The position numbers and the translations under genes were made by a program. Below, one piece after another: positions 17,472 through 27,303 of a DNA stretch of 64,000 bases. Under the pieces are notes generated by a model, which searched no databases, had not been told where the DNA came from, and worked only from the letters and a program-made list of their open reading frames with translations. This stretch comes from Nitrospirales bacterium. GTDB taxonomy: Bacteria; Nitrospirota; Nitrospiria; Nitrospirales; UBA8639. Within the stretch, counting starts at the first letter, position 1. Each line of letters opens with the position of its first letter. Location: NCBI GenBank assembly GCA_020027535.1, contig JAHRAK010000024.1, positions 1 to 64,000 on the forward strand, given 5' to 3'.

Positions 17472-19838
17472 ATGCGCACGTTGCTGTCTCGTCTCCACGC
17501 TTCGGAATCCCATCGTTTGACAAAACGCCTCCTGTGGCCCGTGTTGATTGTCGGCGGGCTGGCGGTCGGAGGAACGACGGCGGTGGCCTGGCATATGGCA
17601 ACCGGGCTTCCCTCGCTTGGGGGGCTCCGGGATTACCAGCCGAGCCTGATTACAAAAGTAAAGGCGGATAACCGCCAGGTCATGGGACAATTCTACGTGG
17701 AACGCAGAATTTTGACTCCCCTTCGCGAGGTTCCCCGGCATTTGATCGACGCCGTCCTTGCGGTTGAAGATACCCGGTTTTTCGAGCACCCGGGATTGGA
17801 CATCTGGGGTATCCTTCGAGCCGCCTGGACGAACTTCAGACGTGGGGGAAAAGTTGAGGGTGCCAGTACAATCACCCAACAACTGGCCAGATCCCTGTTC
17901 TTAACCCCGGAACGGACTTTCCAGCGCAAAATACGAGAACTCTTCCTGGCCCTGAAGATGGAATTTATTCTGACGAAGGAACAAATCCTCGAGATGTATC
18001 TCAATCAGATCTACTTCGGCCATGGGGCCTATGGAGTCGGCACCGCGTCCTTCACGTATTTTGGAAAAGCGTTATCCGAATTACAGCTCCACGAGTCGGC
18101 CTTTCTCGCCGGACTGCTGAAGGCCCCCAATACCTATTCTCCTTACAAAAACTACGACCTGGCGAAGCAACGCCAGGAACACGTGTTGGGACGGATGGTC
18201 CAGGCCGGTTTTCTGACGGAGCCCCTCGCCCAAGAGGCGAGCGAGACCCCACTGCCCTTTACTCGTCAATCCTTTGAACGCGTGGCCCCGTATTTTCTTG
18301 AAGACGTCCGCCAACACCTGGTCAACGAATACGGAGAGGCCATGGCGTATAAAGGCGGGTTGCAGGTATCGACCACCTTGAACATTCAGATACAACACCT
18401 GGCCGAAGAGGCCATCAGGAAGGGGCTGCGAGAACTCGATAAACGACAGGGCTGGCGCGGGCCGCTCCGTCATGAGGAGCCGCCGGCAACGCTGCCTGAA
18501 GAGCCACCAATGACCTTCCCTGCATTCGGGGAAATCGTGGAAGGCCACGTCGTGACAGTCTCACAAGAGGAAGTGACGGTCCTGGCGAACGATCTGGTCG
18601 GCACCATCACCTTGGCGGATATGCTCTGGGCCGGGCGCCGGCTCTCCGAAGGCGCTTCCGTCACCGACGCGAAAGTGATTCCCATTGTCTCGGCCCGGCA
18701 ATTGGTCAAACCGGGAGACGTGATCGAAGTCTCGTTGAAATCGACCCACAACGACAGGATCAGGTTCCGGCTGGATCAGACCCCACTGGTCGAAGGAGCG
18801 CTGATTGCAATCGATCCCAGGACCGGCGCAGTTCGAGCGATGGTCGGCGGATATAATTTCGAACGCAGTCAATTCAATCGCGCCTTACTGGCCCTCCGGC
18901 AACCCGGGTCTGCGTTCAAACCGATCATTTACGCCACGGCCATCAATCAGGGGATGACACCCGCCACGCTCATTCTTGATGCTCCCGTGGTGTACGAGGA
19001 GGAAGAGCCCGGCAAAACCTGGAAACCGGAAAACTATGAAAAACGCTTTTTCGGTCCCATCACCTTGCGAGAAGCCTTACGCCACTCCAGAAACGCGGCT
19101 ACCGTCCGCCTGCTCGAACAGATAGGCGTTTCCCGCGTCATCCGTTTTTCACGCTCACTCGGCATTCGCAGCCCCTTAAGCCCGGACCTGTCGTTGGCGC
19201 TCGGCTCGTCGGGCGTGACGCTTCAAGAGCTCACCGCAACGTACGGTGTGTTTGCCAACCAGGGACTGGCCTTGAAACCCTATACCATTTCCCTGATCAA
19301 GGATCAGTATGACAACATCCTGGAAAACCACGAGTTCGACCCCCGGCAAGTGATCTCCAAAGAAACCGCCTATTTGATTACACACATGATGATGGACGTC
19401 ATTCAAAGCGGAACGGGTAAACGCGCCCGCTCGATCGGGCGTCCACTGGCTGGCAAAACCGGCACCACCAACAGCTACCGCGATGCGTGGTTTGTCGGGT
19501 ATGCGCCGAATCTCGCCACCGGCGTCTGGGTCGGATTCGACAGCGTGGGGACTCTCGGCAAAGTCGAGTCCGGCGCTCATGCCGCCCTTCCCATTTGGAC
19601 GGATTTCATGAAGGCGGCACTCAACATGCTCCCCGTCCTGACCTTCTCGGTTCCGGAGGGGATCCAGTTCGTCGAGGTCGACCGACAAACCGGATCCCTT
19701 GTCGACGAGCCCTCAAAAGGCACCACAACGGAAGTCTTTGCGGATGGAACGATCCCCAAACGTCCGACCAGCCGACCAGCCGATCCCTTAGATTTCTATG
19801 AGTTCGATCAACTCGACCAGGCCGTCGAAACGCGCTGA
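17472..19838 (+). CDS. mrcA: Class A penicillin-binding protein (PBP1A-like)
   Basis: 788 residues. One membrane helix at about 20-42, then glycosyltransferase domain GT51 (EDTRFFEHPG with catalytic Glu, ASTITQQLAR, EMYLNQIYFGHGAYG), an OB-like insert (about 340-440) and a transpeptidase domain with SxxK in RQPGSAFKP (about 480), SxN in SRNAATV and KTGTT near 660. Polymerises and cross-links peptidoglycan on the outer face of the inner membrane. A stand-alone transcription unit, divergent from the peroxiredoxin pair. Confidence 0.95.
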   Translation: MRTLLSRLHASESHRLTKRLLWPVLIVGGLAVGGTTAVAWHMATGLPSLGGLRDYQPSLITKVKADNRQVMGQFYVERRILTPLREVPRHLIDAVLAVEDTRFFEHPGLDIWGILRAAWTNFRRGGKVEGASTITQQLARSLFLTPERTFQRKIRELFLALKMEFILTKEQILEMYLNQIYFGHGAYGVGTASFTYFGKALSELQLHESAFLAGLLKAPNTYSPYKNYDLAKQRQEHVLGRMVQAGFLTEPLAQEASETPLPFTRQSFERVAPYFLEDVRQHLVNEYGEAMAYKGGLQVSTTLNIQIQHLAEEAIRKGLRELDKRQGWRGPLRHEEPPATLPEEPPMTFPAFGEIVEGHVVTVSQEEVTVLANDLVGTITLADMLWAGRRLSEGASVTDAKVIPIVSARQLVKPGDVIEVSLKSTHNDRIRFRLDQTPLVEGALIAIDPRTGAVRAMVGGYNFERSQFNRALLALRQPGSAFKPIIYATAINQGMTPATLILDAPVVYEEEEPGKTWKPENYEKRFFGPITLREALRHSRNAATVRLLEQIGVSRVIRFSRSLGIRSPLSPDLSLALGSSGVTLQELTATYGVFANQGLALKPYTISLIKDQYDNILENHEFDPRQVISKETAYLITHMMMDVIQSGTGKRARSIGRPLAGKTGTTNSYRDAWFVGYAPNLATGVWVGFDSVGTLGKVESGAHAALPIWTDFMKAALNMLPVLTFSVPEGIQFVEVDRQTGSLVDEPSKGTTTEVFADGTIPKRPTSRPADPLDFYEFDQLDQAVETR

Positions 19839-19849
19839 AGGCGAACGGG

Positions 19850-20225
19850 TTCGTTGACCATTTCCGCCGTCTCCTTCTGTCATTCCTGGATGTGTTCACT
19901 CATTCGTTGACCATTTCCACCGTCTCCTTTTGTGCCTCAGTTCCCCTCCTTTGTAAGGACGGGGACTTTTTCCGAAGAGGGAAAAGTCGGGAGGTAGAGG
20001 CTGTGGCCAGACCGGCGAAACGCTGTATTCCATGGACGGTTAGCTCTACCCCACCTGACCTCCCCTTACAAAGGGGAGGGAAAAGACCACCCTTCTTTCT
20101 TGTTTCTCCTCGTGTGATCAGCTTCTCATTCTGTCAACGCCTGTCCTGAGCGTAGCAAAGCGAAGTCGAAGGGAGCCTGTCGAAGGGAATGACTGAACAT
20201 TTACAGGGATGACAGCAGGAAAAGA
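19850..20225. repeat. Mosaic of intergenic repeat units
   Basis: No gene. Contains gttcactcattcgttgacc-type units (19887-19920), two copies of the ctcctttgtaaggacgggg / ccttacaaaggggaggg palindrome family (19944-20090) and a cctgtcctgagc..cgaagggagcctgtcgaaggg unit followed by gaatgactgaacatttacaggg (20138-20200). The same units recur near 37, 55, 57, 59 and 63 kb. Confidence 0.6.
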
Positions 20226-20322
20226 GAAGGACTGCCGCTTTGCACCGGCACTGCCGGTAGGCTGGGATACCGGAATGGTGTGTGAAGTCGTTGTCTTTCA
20301 GGTCGAGGGAGGCAAACTTCAG

Positions 20323-20538
20323 CTACTGCGCGTCCTGGTATTCTTCGTGCCAGGCCATCTGAATGGCTTCGAGTTTTTTTTCGTTGGACCCCTTGGGGTC
20401 ATCCGTGAATTCCGGCCAGGCCACGACCCACGCGTGCAGATCGGTAAAGCGGACCGTCAACGGATCAAGGTCCGGATGTTCTTCGTGAAGCCGAATCGCG
20501 ATGTCTTCGGCCATATCCCACGTTAATTCTTGAGACAT
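20323..20538 (-). CDS. iscX: Fe-S assembly protein IscX
   Basis: 71 residues, matching the small acidic IscX/YfhJ family: LTWDMAEDIAIRLHEEHPDL, then DPLTVRFTDLHAWVVAWPEF and DDPKGSNEKKLEAIQMAWHEE. IscX binds IscS and modulates iron delivery and cluster assembly. Last gene of the isc operon, 30 nt after hscA, as in the E. coli order except that fdx is elsewhere. Confidence 0.9.
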   Translation of the reverse strand: MSQELTWDMAEDIAIRLHEEHPDLDPLTVRFTDLHAWVVAWPEFTDDPKGSNEKKLEAIQMAWHEEYQDAQ

Positions 20539-20568
20539 GTGGTGCTCCTCAGGCGGGTAGCTTCACGG

Positions 20569-22392
20569 TCAATCCGTGACTTCGGATAGTTTTTTGCTTT
20601 CGAGTGCTTCTTTGAGCGTGGCATCCATCAGGACTTCGGCCAGGTGATGGGTCACTTTTTCCACGTCGGTAAGCTTGGCCCGGATCAGTCGATGGTCTTC
20701 CTGGGTGTTGGCGACGCGCAGTTCCTCGATGGCGTTGCGAATGGATTGGATTTCTTCCGTCGTGATCAGGTCCGTTGCCCGTTTCAGCGCCTTTTCGGTG
20801 GCCATTATGATGGCATCGGCCTCCGTCCTCGCCTCGATCACCTGACGGGCCTGAATATCCTCCGCCGCGAATTGGAATGATTCCCGAATCATGGTTTCGA
20901 CTTCGTCATCCGTCAGCCCGTAGGAAGGTTTGACTTGAACGGATTGCGATTCGCCGGTCCGGATGTCCGACGCCGTGACGTTGAGAATGCCGTTCGCATC
21001 GATCAGAAACGTCACTTCAATGCGGGGAACGGCCGCGGGCAGCGGCGGCACCTTGAGTTGAAACCGGGCCAGGCTCCTGTTGTCTTTCACCAGCTCGCGT
21101 TCACCTTGCAAAATATGAATGTCCACGGCGGTTTGGCCGTCCACGTAGGTGGTGAACATTTCTTTGGCACTCGTCGGGATGGTGGTATTCCGGCGAATCA
21201 GGGTGCTCATGACGTTGCCCATGGTTTCAATGCCCAGGGACAGCGGGGTCACGTCGAGCAGGAGCATGTCCTTGTTCTCCCCGGCCAGAATGCCGGCCTG
21301 GACCGCGGCCCCGAGCGCCACCACTTCATCGGGATTCAGGTCACAATGGGGCGTCTTCCCGAAAAGCTCTTGAACACGGGATCGAACCAACGGCATCCTG
21401 GTGCTGCCGCCGACCAGCACCACTTCGTCGATCTGACCGGTCTCCAATCCCGCGTCGCTCAACGCGCGGCGGCAGGGAGTCATGGTTTGTTCGGCCAGGT
21501 CCTGGATCAAGGCTTCGAATTCATCACGCGACCACGTTCGTTCATAGGTTCCTCTTCCATCGGGCAGGGAGAAGGCCATATGGGCTTGCGGCTCGTCCGA
21601 CAATCGGATTTTGGTCTTCTCGGCTTCAAGCCGGACGGTTTGCATCAATTCCAGGGAATCTTCCACTTTCACGCCATGCCGGGTATCGATGTCCCGTATG
21701 ACCGCATCAACCAGCCGTCTATCGAAATCATCCCCACCGAGATGCGTATTTCCATTGGTCGCCAGCACCTCGAAGATGCCGTCCTTGAGTTTCAGGATGG
21801 AGATATCGAAGGTTCCCCCGCCGAGGTCATAGACGGCCACCAACCCCTGTGTGTTCTTTTGAAGCCCATAGGCCAACGACGCTGCCGTCGGTTCATTGAT
21901 GATCCGCAGCACTTCCAGGCCGGCGATGAGGCCGGCATCTTTCGTCGCCTGTCGCTGGCTGTCGTTGAAATACGCCGGAACCGTAATGACGGCCTTGGTA
22001 ATGTCCTCACCCAGGTACGTTTCCGCCCGGAGCTTGAGTTCTTTCAAAATCATGGCGGAGACTTGCGGGGGGGAATAGGTTTTCTCTCCGACCTGGATGC
22101 GAATCACGCCGCCCTTTTCCTGCAAGGCATACGGGAAATATTTCAATTCCTCCGCCACGTCCGCCACGGATTTTCCCATGAACCGTTTCACGGAATAGAT
22201 TGTCCGGGACGGATCGCGGACGAGATGCTCCTTGGCCGGGTCTCCGACCAAGAGGCCGTTATCCGTGAGGCCGACGATCGAAGGGACTTTGGCCTGGCCG
22301 CGTGTTCCGGATATGACCCGCGGGCCGTCGCCGGCCATGTAGGCGACCAATGAATTCGTCGTTCCGAGGTCAATGCCGACTATCAATGCCAT
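20569..22392 (-). CDS. hscA: Hsp70-type Fe-S chaperone HscA
   Basis: 607 residues. N-terminal actin-like ATPase with [12 protein letters not shown], phosphate-2 motif [14 protein letters not shown] and adenosine motif [14 protein letters not shown]-terminal substrate domain beginning [13 protein letters not shown]. Works with HscB to move clusters off IscU. Its position between hscB and iscX separates it from DnaK. Overlaps the end of hscB by 10 nt, indicating coupled translation. Confidence 0.94.
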   Translation of the reverse strand: MALIVGIDLGTTNSLVAYMAGDGPRVISGTRGQAKVPSIVGLTDNGLLVGDPAKEHLVRDPSRTIYSVKRFMGKSVADVAEELKYFPYALQEKGGVIRIQVGEKTYSPPQVSAMILKELKLRAETYLGEDITKAVITVPAYFNDSQRQATKDAGLIAGLEVLRIINEPTAASLAYGLQKNTQGLVAVYDLGGGTFDISILKLKDGIFEVLATNGNTHLGGDDFDRRLVDAVIRDIDTRHGVKVEDSLELMQTVRLEAEKTKIRLSDEPQAHMAFSLPDGRGTYERTWSRDEFEALIQDLAEQTMTPCRRALSDAGLETGQIDEVVLVGGSTRMPLVRSRVQELFGKTPHCDLNPDEVVALGAAVQAGILAGENKDMLLLDVTPLSLGIETMGNVMSTLIRRNTTIPTSAKEMFTTYVDGQTAVDIHILQGERELVKDNRSLARFQLKVPPLPAAVPRIEVTFLIDANGILNVTASDIRTGESQSVQVKPSYGLTDDEVETMIRESFQFAAEDIQARQVIEARTEADAIIMATEKALKRATDLITTEEIQSIRNAIEELRVANTQEDHRLIRAKLTDVEKVTHHLAEVLMDATLKEALESKKLSEVTD

Positions 22393-23168
22393 GCACTCCT
22401 TCCGGGTTCGGCGGTGGGGCTCGTCGCCGCCACCAGATCGTTCACGATATTCTTCACATACGTGCGGTTCGACAGGATCTCCTGCATGCCCGTGAGGACC
22501 GCGTCCTTCTGTGCCTGGACGGCGGAATCACCTTCCGCTTCGGTTGGCAGGGCGTCCCATCGACTGAACTGCTCGCGCAGGCGATCTTCCATGTGCGCTT
22601 TTCTCGCTTCGAGCGTCAGGCGGTCGGCTTGCAATTTCTCCAGAAGTTCCTGCCGGCGGTCGTCGGACGCCTCCGCGGAGAGTGACCGAAACTCGTCCAA
22701 ATCCTCCTGAAGCTCCAGGATTTCATCGAACAGGTCGGCCGGGGGGGAGGTCCGAATATCCTTGGCTGACCCTGCTTCCAGACGAATGAGGTACTCGGCT
22801 CGTTGCATGGGATCCTTCAACGTTCGATACGCCGTGTTCAATAACGCGGTATTTCCCAGACTGATCGCCTTTTGACCTTCGTCTTTCGTCGCGTAATAGT
22901 CGGGATGAAAGCTCCGGCTCAAGGCGTAAAAGGTTTCCTCGAGCGCCTTTTCGTCAAGGTTCAATTTGCGGGGCAGGTTCAGGCAGGTAAAATAGTCGAG
23001 TTCCTTGGAAAGCGGTTGCACCTTGACGCACCGGCCACAAAAGTACTCACCGGACATTTCGGATTGACAATGCCAGCACATACTGCGGGCCATCGGCAGT
23101 TCACGGGTCCGTCCTGAATCCGGTTGATGTGTGTGCTCGCTCATCTCCCTCACTCGCACAACGGGCAT
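22383..23168 (-). CDS. hscB: J-domain co-chaperone HscB with N-terminal zinc site
   Basis: About 253-261 residues, depending on start (ATG 23168, or ATG 23144 giving MSEHTHQ). A four-cysteine site (CWHC...CGRC, about 33-50) precedes a J domain (DYFTCLNLPRKLNLDEKALEETF) with a JD loop reading H-P-D in SRSFHPDYYA. A C-terminal three-helix IscU-binding domain (about 170-245) follows. Zinc-bearing N termini are known in human HSCB and some bacteria but absent from E. coli HscB. Stimulates HscA ATPase and delivers IscU. Confidence 0.9.
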   Translation of the reverse strand: MPVVRVREMSEHTHQPDSGRTRELPMARSMCWHCQSEMSGEYFCGRCVKVQPLSKELDYFTCLNLPRKLNLDEKALEETFYALSRSFHPDYYATKDEGQKAISLGNTALLNTAYRTLKDPMQRAEYLIRLEAGSAKDIRTSPPADLFDEILELQEDLDEFRSLSAEASDDRRQELLEKLQADRLTLEARKAHMEDRLREQFSRWDALPTEAEGDSAVQAQKDAVLTGMQEILSNRTYVKNIVNDLVAATSPTAEPGRSAWH

Positions 23169-23230
23169 GGTAAGACTTCACCATGCCCGGCGGCTTGCCC
23201 CCTGCTTGTCACGCAACCCCGTTCAACGCG

Positions 23231-23602
23231 TTACGCCGAAAATGATTCTCCGCACCCACAGGTCTTGGACGCGTTGGGATTGAGAAATTTGAATCCCCCG
23301 CTGACCAGATCCTTTTGATAGTCAAGCTGCATGCCTTCGAGATAAATGGCGCTCTTCGCATCGATCAGGACCTTCACGCCGTCCTGCTCGCACACCGTAT
23401 CGAACTCGCCGATTTTGTCGTCAAAATTGATCGTATAACTCAACCCGGAACACCCTCCCCCTTTGACTCCCAGGCGAAGGCCTCCTTCGGTCAGATCCTG
23501 AACGTCCATGAGCCGTTTCACTTCCACAACCGCCGCCGCCGTCAACGTGACGAGGGAGGATTGCGTGGTTGGTGAGGATTCAGTCGTTTGTGTCGTCTCC
23601 AT
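23231..23602 (-). CDS. iscA: A-type Fe-S carrier (IscA/ErpA family)
   Basis: 123 residues from ATG 23602, preceded by AAGGAG. The A-type fold is clear: VTLTAAAVVEVKRLM, then GLRLGVKGGGCSGLSY with the first conserved Cys, and KTCGCGESFSA with the C-terminal Cys pair. These three cysteines bind Fe or a [2Fe-2S]/[4Fe-4S] cluster for transfer to targets. The frame also extends upstream to 23695 with a basic stretch lying over the iscU end; I take that as non-coding. Confidence 0.92.
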   Translation of the reverse strand: METTQTTESSPTTQSSLVTLTAAAVVEVKRLMDVQDLTEGGLRLGVKGGGCSGLSYTINFDDKIGEFDTVCEQDGVKVLIDAKSAIYLEGMQLDYQKDLVSGGFKFLNPNASKTCGCGESFSA

Positions 23603-23627
23603 CACGTCGCTCCTTGCACTCCGCGGG

Positions 23628-24047
23628 TCAGGCACCGGCCGATGCGGCCGATTCTTCGGTCTTTTCTTCAGTCTCCGCTTTCTTTTTGTAATCATTCAAG
23701 GCGGCCTTGATCGCGTCTTCCGCCAACACGGAACAGTGGATTTTAACCGGTGGGAGGTTTAACTCCTGCACGATCTCGGTATTTTTAATTTCTCCCGCTT
23801 CATCCACGGTTTTGCCTTTCAACCACTCCGTGGCCAAACTGGAGCTGGCAATAGCCGACCCGCACCCGAAGGTTTTGAATTTCGCATCCACGATCGTGTC
23901 GTTTTCCACTTTGATCTGCAGTTTCATCACGTCGCCGCATTCGGGGGCCCCGACGATTCCGGTCCCCACGCCGTCTTCCTCTTTCTTGAACGACCCCATG
24001 TTGCGCGGATTGTTATAATGGTCGATCACTTTTTCACTGTATGCCAT
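23628..24047 (-). CDS. iscU: Fe-S cluster scaffold IscU
   Basis: 139 residues from ATG 24047 (GGAGGG upstream). Begins MAYSEKVIDHYNNPRNMGSF. Cluster ligands are visible in GAPECGDVM, FKTFGCGSAIASSS and VKIHCSVLAEDAI, with the HscA-recognition motif LPPVK just before the last Cys. The last 20 residues are acidic and longer than usual. Assembles clusters from IscS-derived sulfur. Placed between iscS and iscA. Confidence 0.95.
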   Translation of the reverse strand: MAYSEKVIDHYNNPRNMGSFKKEEDGVGTGIVGAPECGDVMKLQIKVENDTIVDAKFKTFGCGSAIASSSLATEWLKGKTVDEAGEIKNTEIVQELNLPPVKIHCSVLAEDAIKAALNDYKKKAETEEKTEESAASAGA

Positions 24048-24107
24048 GATACCACCCTCCTTCTCCCCGGACATTTATAAAAACGTTGTATGCATTGCAT
24101 GTTCTGT

Positions 24108-25322
24108 TCAATGTGCCGCCCATTGGACTGTCTTGAGGTCAACCCCTTCCTTCGCCATTTCATACAAGGGCGACATTTCGCGAAGATGATTGACCGCTTT
24201 GATCATCCGGTCAATGGTATATTCCACTTCTTCCGGCGTCGTAAACCGCCCGATTCCGAATCGAATGGATGAATGCGCCAAATCGGACCCGACCCCCAGG
24301 GCACGCAGGACGTATGACGGCTCAAGGGTGGCCGAGGTGCAAGCCGATCCCGACGACAAGGCGATTTCCTTGACCCCCATCAACAAGGCTTCCCCCTCGA
24401 CATACGCAAAGCTGATGTTCAGATTCCCCGGGAGACGCTCCGTAGGGTGTCCGTTGAGATAGACTTCTTCCAGGGCGTCCATGATGCCGTCTTGCAGACG
24501 GTCACGAAGGGCCATCGTGCGAACGGACTCCGCCGGCATCTCTTGCGCACACAGTTCGATGGCTTTTCCAAAACCGACAACGAGCGGAACCGGAAGGGTG
24601 CCCGATCTCATGCCTCGCTCATGGCCGCCCCCGTCGATCATCGGCGCCAACCGGACTCGGGGAGCTTTCCGTCTCACGTACAGCGCGCCGATGCCCTTGG
24701 GTCCGTAAATCTTGTGAGCGGTAAATGACATCAGGTCGACACCCAGTTCCTGGACGTCCACCGGGATTTTCCCGACGCCTTGCGTGGCGTCGCAATGAAA
24801 GAGCACGCCCTTTTCCTTCGCGATCTTGCCGATTTCCGGGATGGGATGAATCGTGCCGATTTCATTATTTGCCAGCATGATCGAAATCAAAATGGTTTTA
24901 TCCGTGATGGCGTTCCGCACGTCGTCCGGATCGACCCGGCCGGTTTTATCGACGGGCAAATACGTCACCTTAATGCCCTTTTTCTCCAATGACTTCGCTG
25001 GATCGATCATCGCGCCGTGTTCGGTCGACGTGGTGATGATATGATCACCTTTCTCCTTATACATGTCGACCACGCCTCTCAGTGCCAAATTATTGGACTC
25101 GGTGGCTCCGCTCGTAAAGACGATTTCCTTGGCATCGGCGTGAATGAGATTGGCAATGTGTTTGCGCGCCTGATCCACGGCCTCTTCGGCTTCCCAGCCG
25201 AAGGAATGATTTCGACTCGCGGCATTGCCGAATTTTTCGGTGAAATACGGGAGCATCGCATCCACCACGCGAGGATCGCAGGGCGTGGTCGAATGGTTGT
25301 CCATATAAATGGGTAACTTCAT
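24108..25322 (-). CDS. iscS: Cysteine desulfurase IscS
   Basis: 404 residues, full length for the group I NifS/IscS family. The PLP lysine is in [11 protein letters not shown] (about 206), cofactor contacts are in TSGATESNN and HCDATQG, and the mobile-loop catalytic Cys is in [20 protein letters not shown] (about 328). Converts cysteine to alanine and passes persulfide to IscU. Its ATG overlaps the iscR stop (ATGA), so the two are co-translated. Confidence 0.96.
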   Translation of the reverse strand: MKLPIYMDNHSTTPCDPRVVDAMLPYFTEKFGNAASRNHSFGWEAEEAVDQARKHIANLIHADAKEIVFTSGATESNNLALRGVVDMYKEKGDHIITTSTEHGAMIDPAKSLEKKGIKVTYLPVDKTGRVDPDDVRNAITDKTILISIMLANNEIGTIHPIPEIGKIAKEKGVLFHCDATQGVGKIPVDVQELGVDLMSFTAHKIYGPKGIGALYVRRKAPRVRLAPMIDGGGHERGMRSGTLPVPLVVGFGKAIELCAQEMPAESVRTMALRDRLQDGIMDALEEVYLNGHPTERLPGNLNISFAYVEGEALLMGVKEIALSSGSACTSATLEPSYVLRALGVGSDLAHSSIRFGIGRFTTPEEVEYTIDRMIKAVNHLREMSPLYEMAKEGVDLKTVQWAAH

Positions 25323-25801
25323 AATGGCACTCCTTGTGGCTTTAAAGATTCGACGATAATCAGGGGTGTTTCCTCAACCAATAAATCTTCAATGGACATG
25401 CTGTTGAGTAATTGGAAGATACTTTCCTGAATTTTGAAAAGGGGCGTTCGAATATTACAGTGATTCATCTGCTCGCACTGGGAATGATCATTTCGTTCAT
25501 GAGAACAATCCGTCAATCCCAAGGGACCTTCTATGGCTTCGAGCACTTGTGCCATAGTAATGTCTTTGGGCTCACGCCCCAACACGTAGCCACCCTTGGG
25601 TCCATTATGATAACTTTCGATCAGTTGATGCCTGGCCAGGGTCTGAAGCACTTTCGCCAATAATTCCACGGGGATATGATGTTCTTCGGCAATTTCCTTG
25701 GTATTCACCACACGCGGGTGGGCATCGATTCCGCTTTGAATCGTGGCCATGTACTGAAGCGCCAGCAAGGCATAATCGGCTCTTTTTGAAAGCTTCAACA
25801 T
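25319..25801 (-). CDS. iscR: Rrf2-family Fe-S regulator IscR
   Basis: 160 residues. Winged HTH starting [19 protein letters not shown], with helix 3 in [19 protein letters not shown] and the wing [10 protein letters not shown]. The effector region carries three cysteines ([11 protein letters not shown] and NHC, about 98-114) for an Fe-S cluster, with wider first spacing than in E. coli. First gene of the isc operon and likely represses it when clusters are sufficient. Operator-like dyads overlap its promoter. Confidence 0.93.
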   Translation of the reverse strand: MLKLSKRADYALLALQYMATIQSGIDAHPRVVNTKEIAEEHHIPVELLAKVLQTLARHQLIESYHNGPKGGYVLGREPKDITMAQVLEAIEGPLGLTDCSHERNDHSQCEQMNHCNIRTPLFKIQESIFQLLNSMSIEDLLVEETPLIIVESLKPQGVPL

Positions 25802-25833
25802 GATTTTTCACACAAAACGTGGAGTGAATGAAT

Positions 25834-25854
25834 CTCCGACCAAAACCATCGGAG
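25834..25854. promoter_or_regulatory. Rrf2/IscR-type operator dyad at the isc promoter
   Basis: Perfect inverted repeat CTCCGA-N9-TCGGAG. It lies directly downstream of a minus-strand promoter with -35 TTGACT (25887-25882) and -10 TAGGAT (25863-25858), spacing 18, so bound protein would block the isc start site. Confidence 0.6.
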
Positions 25855-25866
25855 TAAATCCTAGCA

Positions 25867-25924
25867 TTGACATTCCTTCGTAGTCAAGAGTATTCTAGTC
25901 GGAGATTAAAACAGTCGGAGATAG
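25867..25924 (+). promoter_or_regulatory. Divergent fdx promoter with repeated CGGAG half-sites
   Basis: Plus-strand -35 TTGACA (25867-25872) and -10 TATTCT (25891-25896), spacing 18, are followed at once by AGTCGGAGATTAAA and AGTCGGAGATAG, two half-sites of the same CTCCGA/TCGGAG motif. The -35 boxes of isc and fdx promoters face each other within the same 55 bp. This implies joint control of fdx and isc by IscR. Confidence 0.55.
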
Positions 25925-26015
25925 AGCCAGAAAGTCATCAGACCAGCTATCTTATTGAAAATACGTCTGAATTTGTTCATTTTTCTTTCCATAGCCGAGG
26001 TAAAAAGGAGACCAG

Positions 26016-26429
26016 ATGGGAGGCAGTAATCCATATATTGAGCAAATCGAAGTCAAAACAGCCACAGAACCTTTCACGGTCACCTTTCACATGCCGGAGG
26101 AAACGCTGGAGGTCCGGGTTGATCCGGAGAAAATCCCGTACGGACCAACCGGCCAACCCGGCAGCCTTTTGGACATTGCGATGGGCGCGGGACTCGACGT
26201 CGAGCATGCCTGCGGCGGTGTCTGCGCCTGTTCGACCTGTCACGTCGTTGTGAAGGAAGGGTTGGATACGTGCAGTGAAGCCACGGACGACGAATTGGAC
26301 CAGTTGGATGAAGCCCCTGCGATTACGCTGCAATCCCGCCTGGCCTGCCAGTGCGTACCCGACGGATCAACCAACCTCGTCGTCGAAATCCCCGAATGGA
26401 ATAAAAATCTGGTAAAGGAGGGGCACTAG
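26016..26429 (+). CDS. fdx: [2Fe-2S] ferredoxin (ISC-linked)
   Basis: 137 residues. Plant/adrenodoxin-like fold with ligands in HACGGVCACSTCHVVV (C-x5-C-x2-C pattern) and a fourth Cys in SRLACQC near 114, as in Isc ferredoxins. The N-terminal 25 residues are an extra extension. Supplies electrons for cluster assembly on IscU. It is usually inside the isc operon; here it is divergent from iscR with a shared regulatory region. Confidence 0.9.
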   Translation: MGGSNPYIEQIEVKTATEPFTVTFHMPEETLEVRVDPEKIPYGPTGQPGSLLDIAMGAGLDVEHACGGVCACSTCHVVVKEGLDTCSEATDDELDQLDEAPAITLQSRLACQCVPDGSTNLVVEIPEWNKNLVKEGH

Positions 26430-26489
26430 GCCCCCGGCCGGTCAAAGAACCGCCTGAGCCGAATGCCAGGCTGACCGCCACGAGGCACC

Positions 26490-26580
26490 CTCCCCTGTCA
26501 TTGCGAGCCGGTAAAGCGCGCGCGGCAATCTCGCAAGCCCCAGCCAACCCAAGATTGCCGTGGACGCCTAGGGTGACTTG
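26490..26580. repeat. Short dispersed repeat, copy 1
   Basis: gcaatctcgcaagccccagccaac...agattgccg is shared with 27450-27525 (taatctcgcaagccccagccaac...agattgcca). Both copies form a loose inverted repeat ending in cattgcgag / ctcgcaatga. They flank the toxin-antitoxin locus. Confidence 0.55.
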
Positions 26581-26621
26581 CAGCGCCGGTAGCGAAGCAA
26601 GTCTCTGAATCGTTCCTGCCG

Positions 26622-27050
26622 CTACGCTTTTCCTCGGTGTTCGAATGGGTTCAACAAGGCCACGCCGAGTTGACTGAAATCACCCACGTTGCGGGTCACG
26701 ATCGTGAGTCTGTGGACTATGGCAGTCGCCGCGATCATGGCATCTTCGACCAGGGTGTCCGACTGTCGATGCTTGAGCCGCGCCCATTCCCTGAACGCGG
26801 ACGCATCCATCGGCAGCACGCTATAAGAGGCGAGCACCCTGCCGAGCCAAACCTCCAACTCGTCCGCCTTATCGACATCCTGCTCTCGGGCGATCTCGAT
26901 ACCAGCCTGGATCTCTCCGACCGTCACCGCGGACAGAAAAAGTTGATCGGCGGGTACGTCCGCAATCCAATTGAGGACGCCCTTGTGCGGATTGCACCGG
27001 CGCAATTCCGAAACGACGTTTGTGTCGAGAAGATACACGGATTTACTCAA
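26622..27050 (-). CDS. PIN-domain ribonuclease toxin (VapC/FitB type)
   Basis: 142 residues from TTG 27050, which overlaps the end of the antitoxin frame by 8 nt. PIN acidic residues are visible: YLLDTNVVSELRR (D near 9), SAVTVGEIQAGIE (E near 47), SDTLVEDAMIAATAI (D near 104) and TRNVGDFSQLGV (D near 123). Such toxins cut tRNA or rRNA unless bound by their antitoxin. All catalytic positions look intact although the antitoxin gene carries a nonsense codon. Confidence 0.88.
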   Translation of the reverse strand: MSKSVYLLDTNVVSELRRCNPHKGVLNWIADVPADQLFLSAVTVGEIQAGIEIAREQDVDKADELEVWLGRVLASYSVLPMDASAFREWARLKHRQSDTLVEDAMIAATAIVHRLTIVTRNVGDFSQLGVALLNPFEHRGKA

Positions 27051-27303
27051 ACGCCGGTGACACTCGATGACGATGTTTCTTACGCGGCGGCGTTAGCGCA
27101 TCAGTACGTGCTTCCGGTGCGAGCAGCAGTTCCTTGAGATCCGATCTGGCCATTTTCTCCAATCGTCGCTACTGTTCAATGGGGACGAGCACGGCTGCTT
27201 CCACGCCCCGCTTGGTCACAACCTGCGGTCCTTCGGCGAGGCTCGTCTCGAGCAACTCGCTAAAGCGCGCCTTGGCATCCTGTACCTGCCATGTCCTGGT
27301 CAT
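27043..27303 (-). pseudogene. Phd/YefM-type antitoxin with an in-frame amber codon
   Basis: ATG 27303 (GGAGG upstream) opens MTRTWQVQDAKARFSELLE, a clear Phd/YefM DNA-binding N terminus, continuing to VLVPIEQ. Then comes TAG at 27171-27169, followed in the same frame by RRLEKMARSDLKELLLAPEA and further to TAA 27045-27043. Related antitoxins commonly have Trp there (IEQWRRLE), so TGG to TAG is the simplest change. The 44-residue product would keep the DNA-binding half and lose the toxin-neutralising tail. An internal ATG could restart the tail. Confidence 0.8.

Noticed and set aside
20935-22353. 472-codon plus-strand open frame
   Set aside because: It is antisense to hscA over its whole length, with low-complexity His/Arg/Gly composition and no motif.
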